Positions 49,619 through 58,219 of a stretch of DNA of 64,000 bases are shown piece by piece. The first letter of the stretch is position 1; each line of letters opens with the position of its first letter. The notes below the pieces were generated by a model. It was given only the letters and a program-made list of their open reading frames with translations, was not told the DNA's origin and searched no databases. A program made the translations under genes and the position numbers. Source of the stretch: DAOUJI01 sp965219565 (GTDB taxonomy: Bacteria; Chloroflexota; Dehalococcoidia; Lucifugimonadales; JAGWBF01); contig OZ244780.1 of NCBI GenBank assembly GCA_965219565.1, forward strand, positions 1,178,001 through 1,242,000, read 5' to 3'.

Positions 49619-52540
49619 CTATCGGGGAAGGGCGTCCCTTAGGACCTCTACGAGGTGCCTGGCCCTTCTGCCCGTGGCGTGCTCTATCTGCTGTCGGCAG
49701 GACACTCCCATAACCGCCACCTCCCAATCGGGGCCCTTGGACTCCACAGCCGGGAACAGAGTCTGCCTTCCCACGGCCATGGACACGTCGTAGTGTTCCT
49801 TCTCGTATCCGAATGACCCGGCCATACCGCAGCAGCCGGAGTTGACTTCCTGGACCTCATACCCCGGAGCAAGCCGGAGGGCGGCCATTGCGTTGGCGGT
49901 GCCCGTTAGGGCTTTCTGGTGGCAGTGGCCGTGGAACAACACCTTCTTGCTCAGGTCGCCGAAGTCCAGTTCCAGGCGCCCCTCTGACTTCAACCCTGCA
50001 AGGAAATCGTCTATGAGGAAGCTGTTGGCGGCCACCGCGTCGGCCTTGTCGTCTCTCAGCAGGTCGGGACATTCGTCCTTGAGGGTCAGCAGACAACTGG
50101 GCTCACAGCCGACGATGGGAATGCCGTCTCGCGCGTAGGGGTAGAGCAAGTCCACGTTTCGCCGAGCGTTGTCCTTTGCCTTGGATAGAAGTCCCTTGGA
50201 AATCATCGGCCTCCCGCAACACACGGGGTTGGCCGGGATGACGTTGAATCCCGCCGCTTCCAGAATCTCCACCGCGGCCATTCCCACTCCCGGGTAGTTG
50301 TAGTCCATGAACGTGTCATTGAACAGGACCACGCTGCCATTTCGGCCGTCTGTGTTGGGTCGGCGAGATTTGGCCCACGCGGGGAACGTCTTGGAAGCCA
50401 GCCTGGGCAGGGACCTGTTGGGATGGACTCCCATGAGCTTGCTGAGAATCAGGCGGCTCAGAGGAAACCCGGAGGCCAGGTTGACCAGCGGAGCTATTCG
50501 AGACCCCAGGCGGCTCAACGTGTTGATGTTTGCGAACGCCCTGGTGCGCAAAGAAATCCCGTGGGAGCGATTGTAGTGGTCCAGGAACTCGTACTTGATT
50601 TTTGCCATGTCCACGCCCGTCTGGCACTCGGCTTTACAGCCCTTGCACTCCAGGCACAGGTCCATTGCGTCGTAGAGCCGTTTGCTGTCCAAACCGTGCT
50701 GCGGTATAGCGCCAGATAAAACGCCTCGCAGCAGATTGGCTCTTCCTCGAGTTGAGTGTTCTTCTTCCCTTGTCACCATGTACGAGGGGCACATGGTGCC
50801 CGTCGCCTTGCGGCAGGCGCCCATGCCGTTGCACATCTCTGCGGCGGCGGCGTAGCCCAAGTCCTTGGAGAAGTCCAGGGTAGTTTCGGGCTGAGCGGCC
50901 TTGTACACGGGGCTGATGCGGAGGTTTTCGGTCATGGGAGGGCAGTCTACGATTTTGCCGGGGTTCATGATGTTGTGGGGGTCGAACGCCTGCTTCACCT
51001 CGCGAAAAGCTTGGTAGAGCTGGCTTCCGAACATCTTCTCGTTCCAGACCCCCCGGACTATGCCGTCCCCGTGCTCGCCGCTAAGGGAGCCTCCAAACTC
51101 CAGTGTCAGGTCGCTGATTTCGCTGGCCAGGGACACCATCTTGTCCGTCCCGTCTGACGTTTTCAGATTGACCAAGGGGCGGACGTGAAGGCATCCCACG
51201 CTGGCGTGACCATAGTAGGCGGCCTCGGTGTCGTGGGCCTTAACGATTTCGTCGAACTGCTTGATGAACGCCCCCAACTTCTGGGGGTCCACCGCCGTGT
51301 CCTCGACGTAGGCCAGGGGTTTCGAATCTCCTCTAGCGCTCATCAACAGACCCAGTCCGGAGCTTCTAAGCGCCCACACCTTGGCCTGTTCCGAGGGTTC
51401 GAGGATGTTCAAGCAGGTGTATCCCAAGCCCTTCCTGGCCATGTCGGACCGGAGTTCGGAGAGTCTTGAAACGACTTCTTCCTCGGACTCGCCTGTGAGT
51501 TCCACAACCAGAAGGGCGTCCGGGGAGCCTTCCACGAAGTCCATTAGACGGGCCGAACCCAAGGACTCCCGGCAACGGTCCAATATCATCCGGCCTATCA
51601 TCTCCACGGCGGCGGGATTGTGCTTGAGAATCTCCCACGTGGCGTCGCACGCTTCCACTACGTCGTCGAAATGGACGACGGACAGCCCCTTGTGTTGTGG
51701 GACAGGCACCAGATTCACCTTTGCCTCGGTGACCACACACAGGGTCCCCTCGGACCCCACGACCATGCGCGACATGTTCACCTGAGCGCCGGGATCGATG
51801 AAATCGTCGAGGTTATATCCGCTCACCCGGCGCATGATCTGGGGGTATCGGGCCAGGACCTCGTCCCGGTTTTCCCGTCCGATGCGCAGCACATCTCGGT
51901 ATAGACTAGATTCCAGACTGTCTCCGGAGAGCTTGGACTCCAGTTCCCCCTGGTCTAAGGGCCTGAAATGGGCCTGGGTTCCGTCGGAGAGTATCGTGCG
52001 GAGCTCCATGATGTGGTCGATGGTCTTGCCGTACACCACAGAGTGGGAGCCGCAAGTGTTGTTACCGATTCCGCCGCCCACGCAGGCCCGGTTCGAAGTA
52101 GTAGGGTCGGGGGCATACTTCAGTCCAAAAGGACCCGCGATGCGGTTCAGCTCGTCGAGCACGATTCCCGGCTCCACCCTGGCCCAGCCCTCCTCCTCGT
52201 TGAGGGCGATGACCCGGCTCATGTACTTTGTGAAGTCCATGACGATGGCGTGGTTCACCGTTTGTCCCGCCAGGCTTGTGCCGCCGCACCTGGCCAATAC
52301 GGGCGTCTTGTGCTGGGAGGCCACTTCCATGACGGCCAGCACGTCCTCCACGCTTCGGGGAACCACCACTCCCACAGGGTCCATCTGATACATGGACGCG
52401 TCGGTGCTGTAGAGGTAGCGGGAGAAGGGATCGAACCGGACTTCACCTGAGACCCGCTTCCGAAGCTCGTTAGCCAGGTGCCGACCTTCGTCGGCTTGGT
52501 TCCGGGTCGCCTGGGTTGAATGTCTTGCGGATGAGGTCAT
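49619..52540 (-). CDS. FAD-linked oxidase fused to iron-sulfur/CCG domains (GlcD-GlcF type)
   Basis: A 973-residue two-part oxidoreductase. Residues about 40-500: FAD-binding type 4 domain (GGTSLAGQTVNHAI, APDPTTSNRACVGGGIGNNT, MVVGSEGTLCVVTEA) and FAD-oxidase C-terminal domain (YYGHASVGCLHVRP, GEHGDGIVRG). Residues about 560-660: ferredoxin cysteines in CNGMGACRKATGTMC and CLECKGCKAEC. The C-terminal part has the CCG repeats PVCCGRP and SGCCGMAGSFGYE. This is glycolate or D-lactate oxidase with both subunits in one chain, passing electrons to the quinone pool. Cytoplasmic or membrane-associated. Together with the GarR-like gene downstream it suggests C2/C3 hydroxyacid metabolism. Confidence 0.92.
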   Translation of the reverse strand: MTSSARHSTQATRNQADEGRHLANELRKRVSGEVRFDPFSRYLYSTDASMYQMDPVGVVVPRSVEDVLAVMEVASQHKTPVLARCGGTSLAGQTVNHAIVMDFTKYMSRVIALNEEEGWARVEPGIVLDELNRIAGPFGLKYAPDPTTSNRACVGGGIGNNTCGSHSVVYGKTIDHIMELRTILSDGTQAHFRPLDQGELESKLSGDSLESSLYRDVLRIGRENRDEVLARYPQIMRRVSGYNLDDFIDPGAQVNMSRMVVGSEGTLCVVTEAKVNLVPVPQHKGLSVVHFDDVVEACDATWEILKHNPAAVEMIGRMILDRCRESLGSARLMDFVEGSPDALLVVELTGESEEEVVSRLSELRSDMARKGLGYTCLNILEPSEQAKVWALRSSGLGLLMSARGDSKPLAYVEDTAVDPQKLGAFIKQFDEIVKAHDTEAAYYGHASVGCLHVRPLVNLKTSDGTDKMVSLASEISDLTLEFGGSLSGEHGDGIVRGVWNEKMFGSQLYQAFREVKQAFDPHNIMNPGKIVDCPPMTENLRISPVYKAAQPETTLDFSKDLGYAAAAEMCNGMGACRKATGTMCPSYMVTREEEHSTRGRANLLRGVLSGAIPQHGLDSKRLYDAMDLCLECKGCKAECQTGVDMAKIKYEFLDHYNRSHGISLRTRAFANINTLSRLGSRIAPLVNLASGFPLSRLILSKLMGVHPNRSLPRLASKTFPAWAKSRRPNTDGRNGSVVLFNDTFMDYNYPGVGMAAVEILEAAGFNVIPANPVCCGRPMISKGLLSKAKDNARRNVDLLYPYARDGIPIVGCEPSCLLTLKDECPDLLRDDKADAVAANSFLIDDFLAGLKSEGRLELDFGDLSKKVLFHGHCHQKALTGTANAMAALRLAPGYEVQEVNSGCCGMAGSFGYEKEHYDVSMAVGRQTLFPAVESKGPDWEVAVMGVSCRQQIEHATGRRARHLVEVLRDALPR

Positions 52541-52678
52541 CCCTGCGTCCTTATTATGGGCTGTGCCCTACTTTAGCCGATGCTGCGCATGGCTTCAATG
52601 TGCCGCGACGCTTGGGCATCCATCCAGGCTTGTCATAACGGTGCGCTCTTGCCAACGTCGTGATATTCTAAGGGCCGC

Positions 52679-53197
52679 ATGATGGAGCAAGAGAACTACT
52701 GTCCCAGGTGCGCCCATTCCCTTGAGTTGAAAGAGACCCAGGGGAAGGAGCGGCCTGTATGCCCAAGCTGCGGCAAGGTAATCTACTACGACCCCAAGGT
52801 CACTGCCGTGGCGGTGGTGGAACGGGGCGAGGACGTCTTGTTCATCCGGCGTGCCCTCGAGCCGGGCATGGGGCGATGGAGTCTGCCGGGGGGCTACGTG
52901 GACAGGGGCGAGGAAGTGGGCCGCGCAGCCGAGCGGGAAGTGATGGAGGAGACTGGGCTTGAGGTGCGCGTCGAAGGTGTGGTGGGGGTTTACTCTCAAG
53001 CCGGTCATCCCGTGATACTGGTGGTCTACGACTCAGTCATTGTGGGCGGCGTACTCAAGCCTGGGGAAGAGGCCTCCGACGCCCGGTTCTTCAGCATGGA
53101 GGACCTCCCTGAATTGGCTTTCGAAAGGGATGAGACAGTCCTCCAGGACTGGAAAAGTCACCGAGAACAAGCCGTTAAGTCAGGCTCCATTCGTTGA
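52679..53197 (+). CDS. NUDIX hydrolase with N-terminal zinc ribbon
   Basis: A 172-residue NUDIX protein. The N-terminus is a zinc ribbon (CPRC and CPSC, about residues 8-31). The Nudix box is GGYVDRGEEVGRAAEREVME then ETGL, a full match to G-x5-E-x7-R-E-U-x-E-E-x-G-U. It hydrolyses a nucleoside diphosphate linked to another group; the NudC-like zinc ribbon hints at NADH or similar, but the size is too small for NudC itself. Starts at MMEQEN with either ATG possible. It diverges from the GlcDF gene and is followed 65 bases later by the GarR-like gene. Confidence 0.9.
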   Translation: MMEQENYCPRCAHSLELKETQGKERPVCPSCGKVIYYDPKVTAVAVVERGEDVLFIRRALEPGMGRWSLPGGYVDRGEEVGRAAEREVMEETGLEVRVEGVVGVYSQAGHPVILVVYDSVIVGGVLKPGEEASDARFFSMEDLPELAFERDETVLQDWKSHREQAVKSGSIR

Positions 53198-53262
53198 CAG
53201 TTGTCCCATGTCCTTTAATAATGTTGCGGGCCCATTCAAGGGTCTGAGGAGACATCTCAGCT

Positions 53263-54171
53263 ATGGCCTCTAACATAGGATTCATTGGTCTTGGAATCAT
53301 GGGAAGGCCCATGGCCCGCAACCTGATGAAGGCGGGCCACTCCCTCGTGCTCCACAATCGGAACGTTGAGCCGGTTGAGGAGTTGGTATCGGAAGGCGCT
53401 TCCAGGGCTTCTACGTCCGCTGAGGCGGCGTCGCAGGCCGACATCGTAATCACCATGCTGCCCGATTCCGCCGACTCGGAAGAGGTGATTCTGGGCAAGG
53501 ACGGTGTGCTTGAGGGCGCCCGGAAGGGCTCGGTCATCGTGGACATGAGCTCCATAGCTCCGCTGGTGTCCATCAAGATAGCCGCCGAGGCAGAAAAGGT
53601 CGGCGTGGACATGCTGGACGCCCCGGTCAGCGGCGGAGAGCCGAGGGCCGTCGACGGCACCCTGGCCATCATGGTGGGGGGCAAGGAAGAGGCGTTCGAG
53701 CGTTGCAAGCCTGTCCTGGAGTGCATGGGCACGTCGATAGTGCGAGTGGGTCAGGTTGGGGCAGGCAACACGGTGAAGCTGGCCAACCAGATTATCGTAG
53801 CGGCCAACATAGAGGCCCTTGGAGAGGCCTTAGTGTTGGCGAAGAAGGCCGGAATCGATCCCGACCTGGTCTTCAACGCCATACGCGGAGGCCTGGCCGG
53901 CAGCGCCGTCATGGAAGCCAAGGCCCCGTTGATAATGAACGGCGCTTTCGATCCGGGATTCCGAATCAGGCTTCACCAGAAGGACCTTCACAACGCCTTG
54001 CTGACCGGCAAGGACCTGGGGGTCCCGCTGCCTGTGACGGGACTGGTGCAGCAGATGCTGGGTGCTCTCATCAACAAAGGACTTGGCGACAAGGACCATT
54101 CGGCCATAGCTACTTTTCTGGAAGACCTGGCGGGGGTGGAGGCCCGAAACGCCTCCGCTCCGGAAGGTTAA
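53263..54171 (+). CDS. 2-hydroxy-3-oxopropionate reductase / 3-hydroxyisobutyrate dehydrogenase family
   Basis: A 302-residue beta-hydroxyacid dehydrogenase. N-terminal Rossmann site GFIGLGIMGRPMARNL. Substrate-binding DAPVSGGEPRAVDGTLAIM. The catalytic Lys sits in GNTVKLANQ, then QKDLHNALLTGKDLGVPLPV. Reduces tartronate semialdehyde to glycerate, or oxidises 3-hydroxyisobutyrate. First gene of a three-gene unit with sucC (3 bases later) and sucD; together with a glycolate-type oxidase upstream it may handle glyoxylate-derived carbon. Confidence 0.9.
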   Translation: MASNIGFIGLGIMGRPMARNLMKAGHSLVLHNRNVEPVEELVSEGASRASTSAEAASQADIVITMLPDSADSEEVILGKDGVLEGARKGSVIVDMSSIAPLVSIKIAAEAEKVGVDMLDAPVSGGEPRAVDGTLAIMVGGKEEAFERCKPVLECMGTSIVRVGQVGAGNTVKLANQIIVAANIEALGEALVLAKKAGIDPDLVFNAIRGGLAGSAVMEAKAPLIMNGAFDPGFRIRLHQKDLHNALLTGKDLGVPLPVTGLVQQMLGALINKGLGDKDHSAIATFLEDLAGVEARNASAPEG

Positions 54172-54174
54172 TAG

Positions 54175-55368
54175 ATGAAAATCCACGAATACCAGGCGAA
54201 AGAAATTTTCGCCCGCTACGGAATACCCATTCCCAGGGGAGAGGTCGTTTCGTCCCCTGAAGAGGCTGCCGAAGTCGCTCGCAGGTTGGGCGGGAAAGTC
54301 GTCGTAAAAGCCCAAGTCCATGCTGGAGGGCGTGGCAAGGGCGGCGGGATTAGGATCGTGAACGGCCCTGAAGAGGCCAAGGCTGCGGCGGCAGACCTCA
54401 TCGGAAAACGGCTGGTGACTCCCCAAACGGGTCCCGACGGCGTTCCTGTGGAAAAGCTCCTGATTGAGGAGGCGGAGACTCTGGAGACGGAGTTCTACTT
54501 GTCCGTCACCGTGGACCGCAACTTCCGAGGGCCGGTTTTCATCGCCAGCGCTTCCGGCGGGATGGACATCGAACAGGTCGCCGCAGAGACTCCTTCCAAG
54601 ATACACACCGAAGGTGTCGACCAGTTGGTGGGGCTCCAACCCTTCCAGGGAAGGCGCATTTGCCGGTTTCTAGAACTGCCCCGGCCCCAGTTTCGGACGG
54701 CCGAGCAAATCATGGAAGACCTCTATAGAGTATTCACGGAGAACGATTGCTCTCTGGTGGAGGTCAACCCTCTGGCGGTGAATTCGGACGGGCGAATCTT
54801 CGCCCTGGACGCCAAGATAAATCTGGAAGACGACGCATTGGCCCGCCATCCAGAGCTTAGGGACTTGAGAGACCCCAACCAGGAAGACCCCTTGGAGGCC
54901 CAGGCGCAGGAGCATCAAATCTCCTACGTCAAGCTGGACGGAGACGTCGCCTGCCTGGTCAACGGAGCCGGGTTGGCTATGGCCACTATGGACGTGGTCA
55001 AAACGGCCGGAGGACGCCCTGCCAATTTCCTAGACGTCGGAGGAGGCGCCAGCGAGGAGAAAGTGGCCCAGGCGTTAGGAATAATGCTCTCCGACCCGCA
55101 AGTGAAGTCGGTCCTCGTGAACATATTCGGGGGCATTCTCCACTGCGATCTGGCGGCAAGGGGCATAGTCCAAGGTTACCGCAACGCAGGCGCAGACCTG
55201 CCCTTGTTGGTGCGCATGTTGGGCACCAACGTGGAAGAGGGACAGGCGATACTCAGGGAGTCGGGTATCAACGTGATCTTCGCCGAGACCCTGGCGGAGT
55301 TGGCCGATCGTATGCGAGATGCGCTGTCAGTTCCCGGCGCCCCGGACCAGCGAGGCTCCGGAGCGTGA
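54175..55368 (+). CDS. sucC: Succinyl-CoA synthetase, ADP-forming, beta subunit
   Basis: A 397-residue beta subunit, the usual size. N-terminal ATP-grasp start MKIHEYQAKEIFARYGIP, KAQVHAGGRGKGGG, VEVNPLAVNSDG, and the C-terminal ligase domain ending GGILHCDLAARGIV. Makes ATP from succinyl-CoA in the TCA cycle. A malate-CoA ligase (MtkAB) is a close relative and cannot be fully excluded. Starts three bases after the GarR-like gene stop; overlaps sucD by GTGA. Confidence 0.93.
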   Translation: MKIHEYQAKEIFARYGIPIPRGEVVSSPEEAAEVARRLGGKVVVKAQVHAGGRGKGGGIRIVNGPEEAKAAAADLIGKRLVTPQTGPDGVPVEKLLIEEAETLETEFYLSVTVDRNFRGPVFIASASGGMDIEQVAAETPSKIHTEGVDQLVGLQPFQGRRICRFLELPRPQFRTAEQIMEDLYRVFTENDCSLVEVNPLAVNSDGRIFALDAKINLEDDALARHPELRDLRDPNQEDPLEAQAQEHQISYVKLDGDVACLVNGAGLAMATMDVVKTAGGRPANFLDVGGGASEEKVAQALGIMLSDPQVKSVLVNIFGGILHCDLAARGIVQGYRNAGADLPLLVRMLGTNVEEGQAILRESGINVIFAETLAELADRMRDALSVPGAPDQRGSGA

Positions 55369-56246
55369 GCATACTGATTGGAAGCGGCACCCGCGCCATC
55401 GTCCAGGGGATAACCGGAAATGAAGGCAGCTACCACGCCAGCGCCTGCCTCGAGTACGGCACAAATATTGTCGCCGGAGTGACCCCCGGAAGGGGAGGGC
55501 AGCTCTTCGAGGACAAGGTCCCCGTTTTCAACTCGGTTGAACAAGCCGTCGCGGAGAAGCAGGCCGACACCTCAATGATTTTTGTTCCGGCCATGTTTGC
55601 CACTGACGCCATTCTGGAAGCTGCCGACGGCGGGATAAAGCTGGTCATATGCATCACCGAAGGCATGCCTGCCCTGGACATGGTAAAGGTGCTCCGCTAC
55701 CTGGACAGGCGCGACGTCAGTCTCATTGGCCCGAATTGCCCGGGCGTAATTTCTCCGGGTGAACGGTGCAAACTGGGAATTATGCCCGCTTCAATACACA
55801 CACCGGGCAGGGTCGGTGTGGTCTCCCGCAGCGGCACGCTTACCTATGAGGCCGTATCCCAACTCACGGCGTTGGGCATCGGGCAGTCGACCTGTGTCGG
55901 GATAGGCGGCGACCCCCTCGTCGGCTCAAGTTTCGTGGAAATACTGAAGCTGTTCGAAGACGACCCGGAAACCGACGCCGTGGCGCTGATTGGAGAGATA
56001 GGCGGGACCATGGAACAGGAAGCCGCGCGATACATAGAAGACCACTTCAGCAAGCCCGTTGCTGCGCTGGTGGCTGGTGTAACGGCTCCGCCAGGCAAGA
56101 GAATGGGCCACGCAGGCGCCATCATCACCGGAGAAGCGGCCACCGCCGCCGCCAAGATACGAGCTTTCGAAGAAGCCGGCGCCGCCATCATCCCCTCTCC
56201 CGCGGCCATAGGATCGACCGTCCAAAAAGTCTTGTCCATGGCATAG
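55365..56246 (+). CDS. sucD: Succinyl-CoA synthetase, alpha subunit
   Basis: A 293-residue alpha subunit. CoA-binding Rossmann region GITGNEGSYHASACLEYGTN, GPNCPGVISPGERCKLGIMP, and the phosphohistidine in MGHAGAIITGEAA near the C-terminus. GTG start overlapping the sucC stop by four bases, so the two are made in step. A 120-base gap with a strong promoter separates it from pheS. Confidence 0.93.
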   Translation: MSILIGSGTRAIVQGITGNEGSYHASACLEYGTNIVAGVTPGRGGQLFEDKVPVFNSVEQAVAEKQADTSMIFVPAMFATDAILEAADGGIKLVICITEGMPALDMVKVLRYLDRRDVSLIGPNCPGVISPGERCKLGIMPASIHTPGRVGVVSRSGTLTYEAVSQLTALGIGQSTCVGIGGDPLVGSSFVEILKLFEDDPETDAVALIGEIGGTMEQEAARYIEDHFSKPVAALVAGVTAPPGKRMGHAGAIITGEAATAAAKIRAFEEAGAAIIPSPAAIGSTVQKVLSMA

Positions 56247-56301
56247 GCGTCAGGACATGCGTTGGGGATGGTTTTCAGGCGCTCCCAGCGTTCCCCGTTC
56301 C

Positions 56302-56330
56302 TTGACCCGACACAGGGCCAATCCTATAAT
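56302..56330 (+). promoter_or_regulatory. Near-consensus sigma-70 promoter for the pheS operon
   Basis: TTGACC (56302-56307), exactly 17 bases, TATAAT (56325-56330). Start of transcription would be near 56337, about 30 bases before the pheS TTG. The best promoter in the window by eye. Confidence 0.8.
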
Positions 56331-56367
56331 GAAAAGCCGCAACGCTAGACCATAGGACTCGACGGAT

Positions 56368-57450
56368 TTGGCTCCCGGTCAAACGGACTCTCCCATACAA
56401 GTCTCACCAGAGCTCATAGAGCAGTTAAGCGCACAGGCCATCCAGGAATTGGGGCAATCGGAAGACCTAGATTCCCTGGAGCAATGGCGTTTGTCCTACC
56501 TGGGCCGGAGGGGCAGCTTGACCAATCTTCTAAGAGGTCTGGGGTCTCTGCCAGCCGAGGAGCGCGCAAGCGTGGGGGCTCTGGCCAACCGGACCAAGCA
56601 GAAGCTGGAAGAAGAGCTAGAGAGTCGTCAACGGGCGCTTGAGACGGCCCGTCTGGAAGGGCTTGCCGAATCGGAACGCATCGACATTACGCTTCCCGGA
56701 CGTCCCGTGCGTGTGGGACGCCTGCACCCCTCGACCCAGATGCTACGAGAGATATGCGACGCCTTCGTTGGAATGGGATTCGGCGTGGTCGAGGGGCCTG
56801 AGGTCGAATGGGACCATTACAACTTCCAGCTGCTGAACATACCCACTGACCACCCGGCAAGGGATATGTGGAGCACCATTTGGGTCGATTCCCCCAACGA
56901 AACGGGCCAGTACGACATGCTGCTCCGGACCCACACCTCACCCATGCAGGCGCGGGTCATGGAGCGTATGAAGCCGCCCATACGGGTGATCGTGCCCGGC
57001 AAGGTATATCGGTATGAGGCCACTGACGCCACTCACGAGTGGCATTTCTTCCAGGTGGAGGGGTTGGCGGTGGACGAAGGGATAACCTTCGCTGACCTGA
57101 AAGGGACTCTCTACGAGCTCGCCCGCCGGATATTCGGCTCCGAACGGAAAGTGCGTTTCCGGTGCGACTACTTCCCCTTCGTCGAACCGGGTGTGGACAT
57201 GTCCATAGACTGCTTTGCCTGCGATGGAAGAGGGAACGAATGCCGGATATGCAGGGACACCGGTTGGATTGAGATAATGGGAGCCGGCATGGTGCATCCC
57301 AAGGTGCTGGAAGGTGTGGGCTACGACCCGCAAGTGTACACTGGCTTCGCTTTCGGTCTGGGAGTGGAACGCATCGCAATGCTCAAGTACGGCATCAATG
57401 ACATACGCCTTTTCTACTCCAACGACCTTCGCTTTTTGAAGCAATTCTAA
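56368..57450 (+). CDS. pheS: Phenylalanyl-tRNA synthetase alpha subunit
   Basis: A 360-residue class II synthetase alpha chain; it charges tRNA-Phe together with PheT. N-terminal coiled coil (LSYLGRRGSLTNLLRGL), motif 1 region with GFGVVEGPEVEWDHYNFQLL, motif 2 region HEWHFFQVEGLAVDEGITFAD, a zinc-ribbon-like insertion CFACDGRGNECRIC, and motif 3 GFAFGLGVERIAMLKYGI. TTG start. Separated from pheT by a CADD-like gene, which is unusual since pheS and pheT are normally adjacent. Confidence 0.94.
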   Translation: MAPGQTDSPIQVSPELIEQLSAQAIQELGQSEDLDSLEQWRLSYLGRRGSLTNLLRGLGSLPAEERASVGALANRTKQKLEEELESRQRALETARLEGLAESERIDITLPGRPVRVGRLHPSTQMLREICDAFVGMGFGVVEGPEVEWDHYNFQLLNIPTDHPARDMWSTIWVDSPNETGQYDMLLRTHTSPMQARVMERMKPPIRVIVPGKVYRYEATDATHEWHFFQVEGLAVDEGITFADLKGTLYELARRIFGSERKVRFRCDYFPFVEPGVDMSIDCFACDGRGNECRICRDTGWIEIMGAGMVHPKVLEGVGYDPQVYTGFAFGLGVERIAMLKYGINDIRLFYSNDLRFLKQF

Positions 57451-57517
57451 CCGCGTCCCTCGTGTACGGACGTATATATAGCAACCAAAACGAGAATAAC
57501 GATAGGAGGCAGATTCG

Positions 57518-58198
57518 ATGACCCAGAGCTTTATCACCAGGCTGCGAGACCGCATATCGGCCAGGAGCTTGCTGACGCACCCCTTTTACGTCGACTGGCA
57601 GGAAGGCAAGCTGACGCTGGATGACCTGCGGGTCTACGCTGCTCAATACTATCGCATAGAGGCCGCCTTCCCCAGGTTCCTCAGCGCGGTCCACGCCAAT
57701 TGCCCTGACGCCCAGGTCAGGCAGGGCATACTGAGCAACCTGTGGGATGAAGAGCATGGCGAGAACAACCACCGGGCCCAGTGGCTGGACTTTTGCCGCG
57801 GGCTGGGCATGACCGAGGAGGAAGTTCTGGCTTCTTCCATTCACCCGAACACGCAGCGGCTTCTGGATGTCTACACGAGCATCTGCTCCGGCGGCTCGTT
57901 CCAAGAGGGACTGGCGGCCATCTACGCTTACGAGCAGCAGACGCCCCAGGTGGCGGCGGAGAAGGCGTCAGGTCTCCGGGACATGTACGGAATCACTGAC
58001 GTGGCGGCGCTGGCCTTCTTCTATGTCCACTCTACCCTGGACATAGAGCACTCCAGGCAGGAAGAAGAGGGCATCGCCAACCACACCGCCCCCGGCGACG
58101 AGGCAAGAGTGGAAGCAGCCCTGGAAGCGGGTCTCGAAGCTTGGTGGAGCTTCCTCGATGGAATCAACGAGCTGCGGCCAATCGGCGTGGCCCGATAA
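57518..58198 (+). CDS. CADD-like TenA/PqqC-fold metalloprotein, predicted p-aminobenzoate synthase
   Basis: A 226-residue helical-bundle protein of the TenA/PqqC superfamily. The dimetal ligands of chlamydial CADD (E81, H88, E142, H174, D178, H181, from memory) line up here at a constant offset of three: E78 and H85 in WDEEHGENNH, E139 in YEQQTP, H171, D175 and H178 in HSTLDIEH. The residues reported as sacrificed by CADD to make p-aminobenzoate, Tyr27 and Lys152, fall on Y24 (HPFY) and K149 (AEKASGL). That is strong evidence for the same self-sacrificing, oxygen-dependent reaction feeding folate synthesis. GGAGG upstream. It sits between pheS (67 bases) and pheT (21 bases). Confidence 0.85.
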   Translation: MTQSFITRLRDRISARSLLTHPFYVDWQEGKLTLDDLRVYAAQYYRIEAAFPRFLSAVHANCPDAQVRQGILSNLWDEEHGENNHRAQWLDFCRGLGMTEEEVLASSIHPNTQRLLDVYTSICSGGSFQEGLAAIYAYEQQTPQVAAEKASGLRDMYGITDVAALAFFYVHSTLDIEHSRQEEEGIANHTAPGDEARVEAALEAGLEAWWSFLDGINELRPIGVAR

Positions 58199-58219
58199 CG
58201 ATTTCGTGACGTACGCCCC

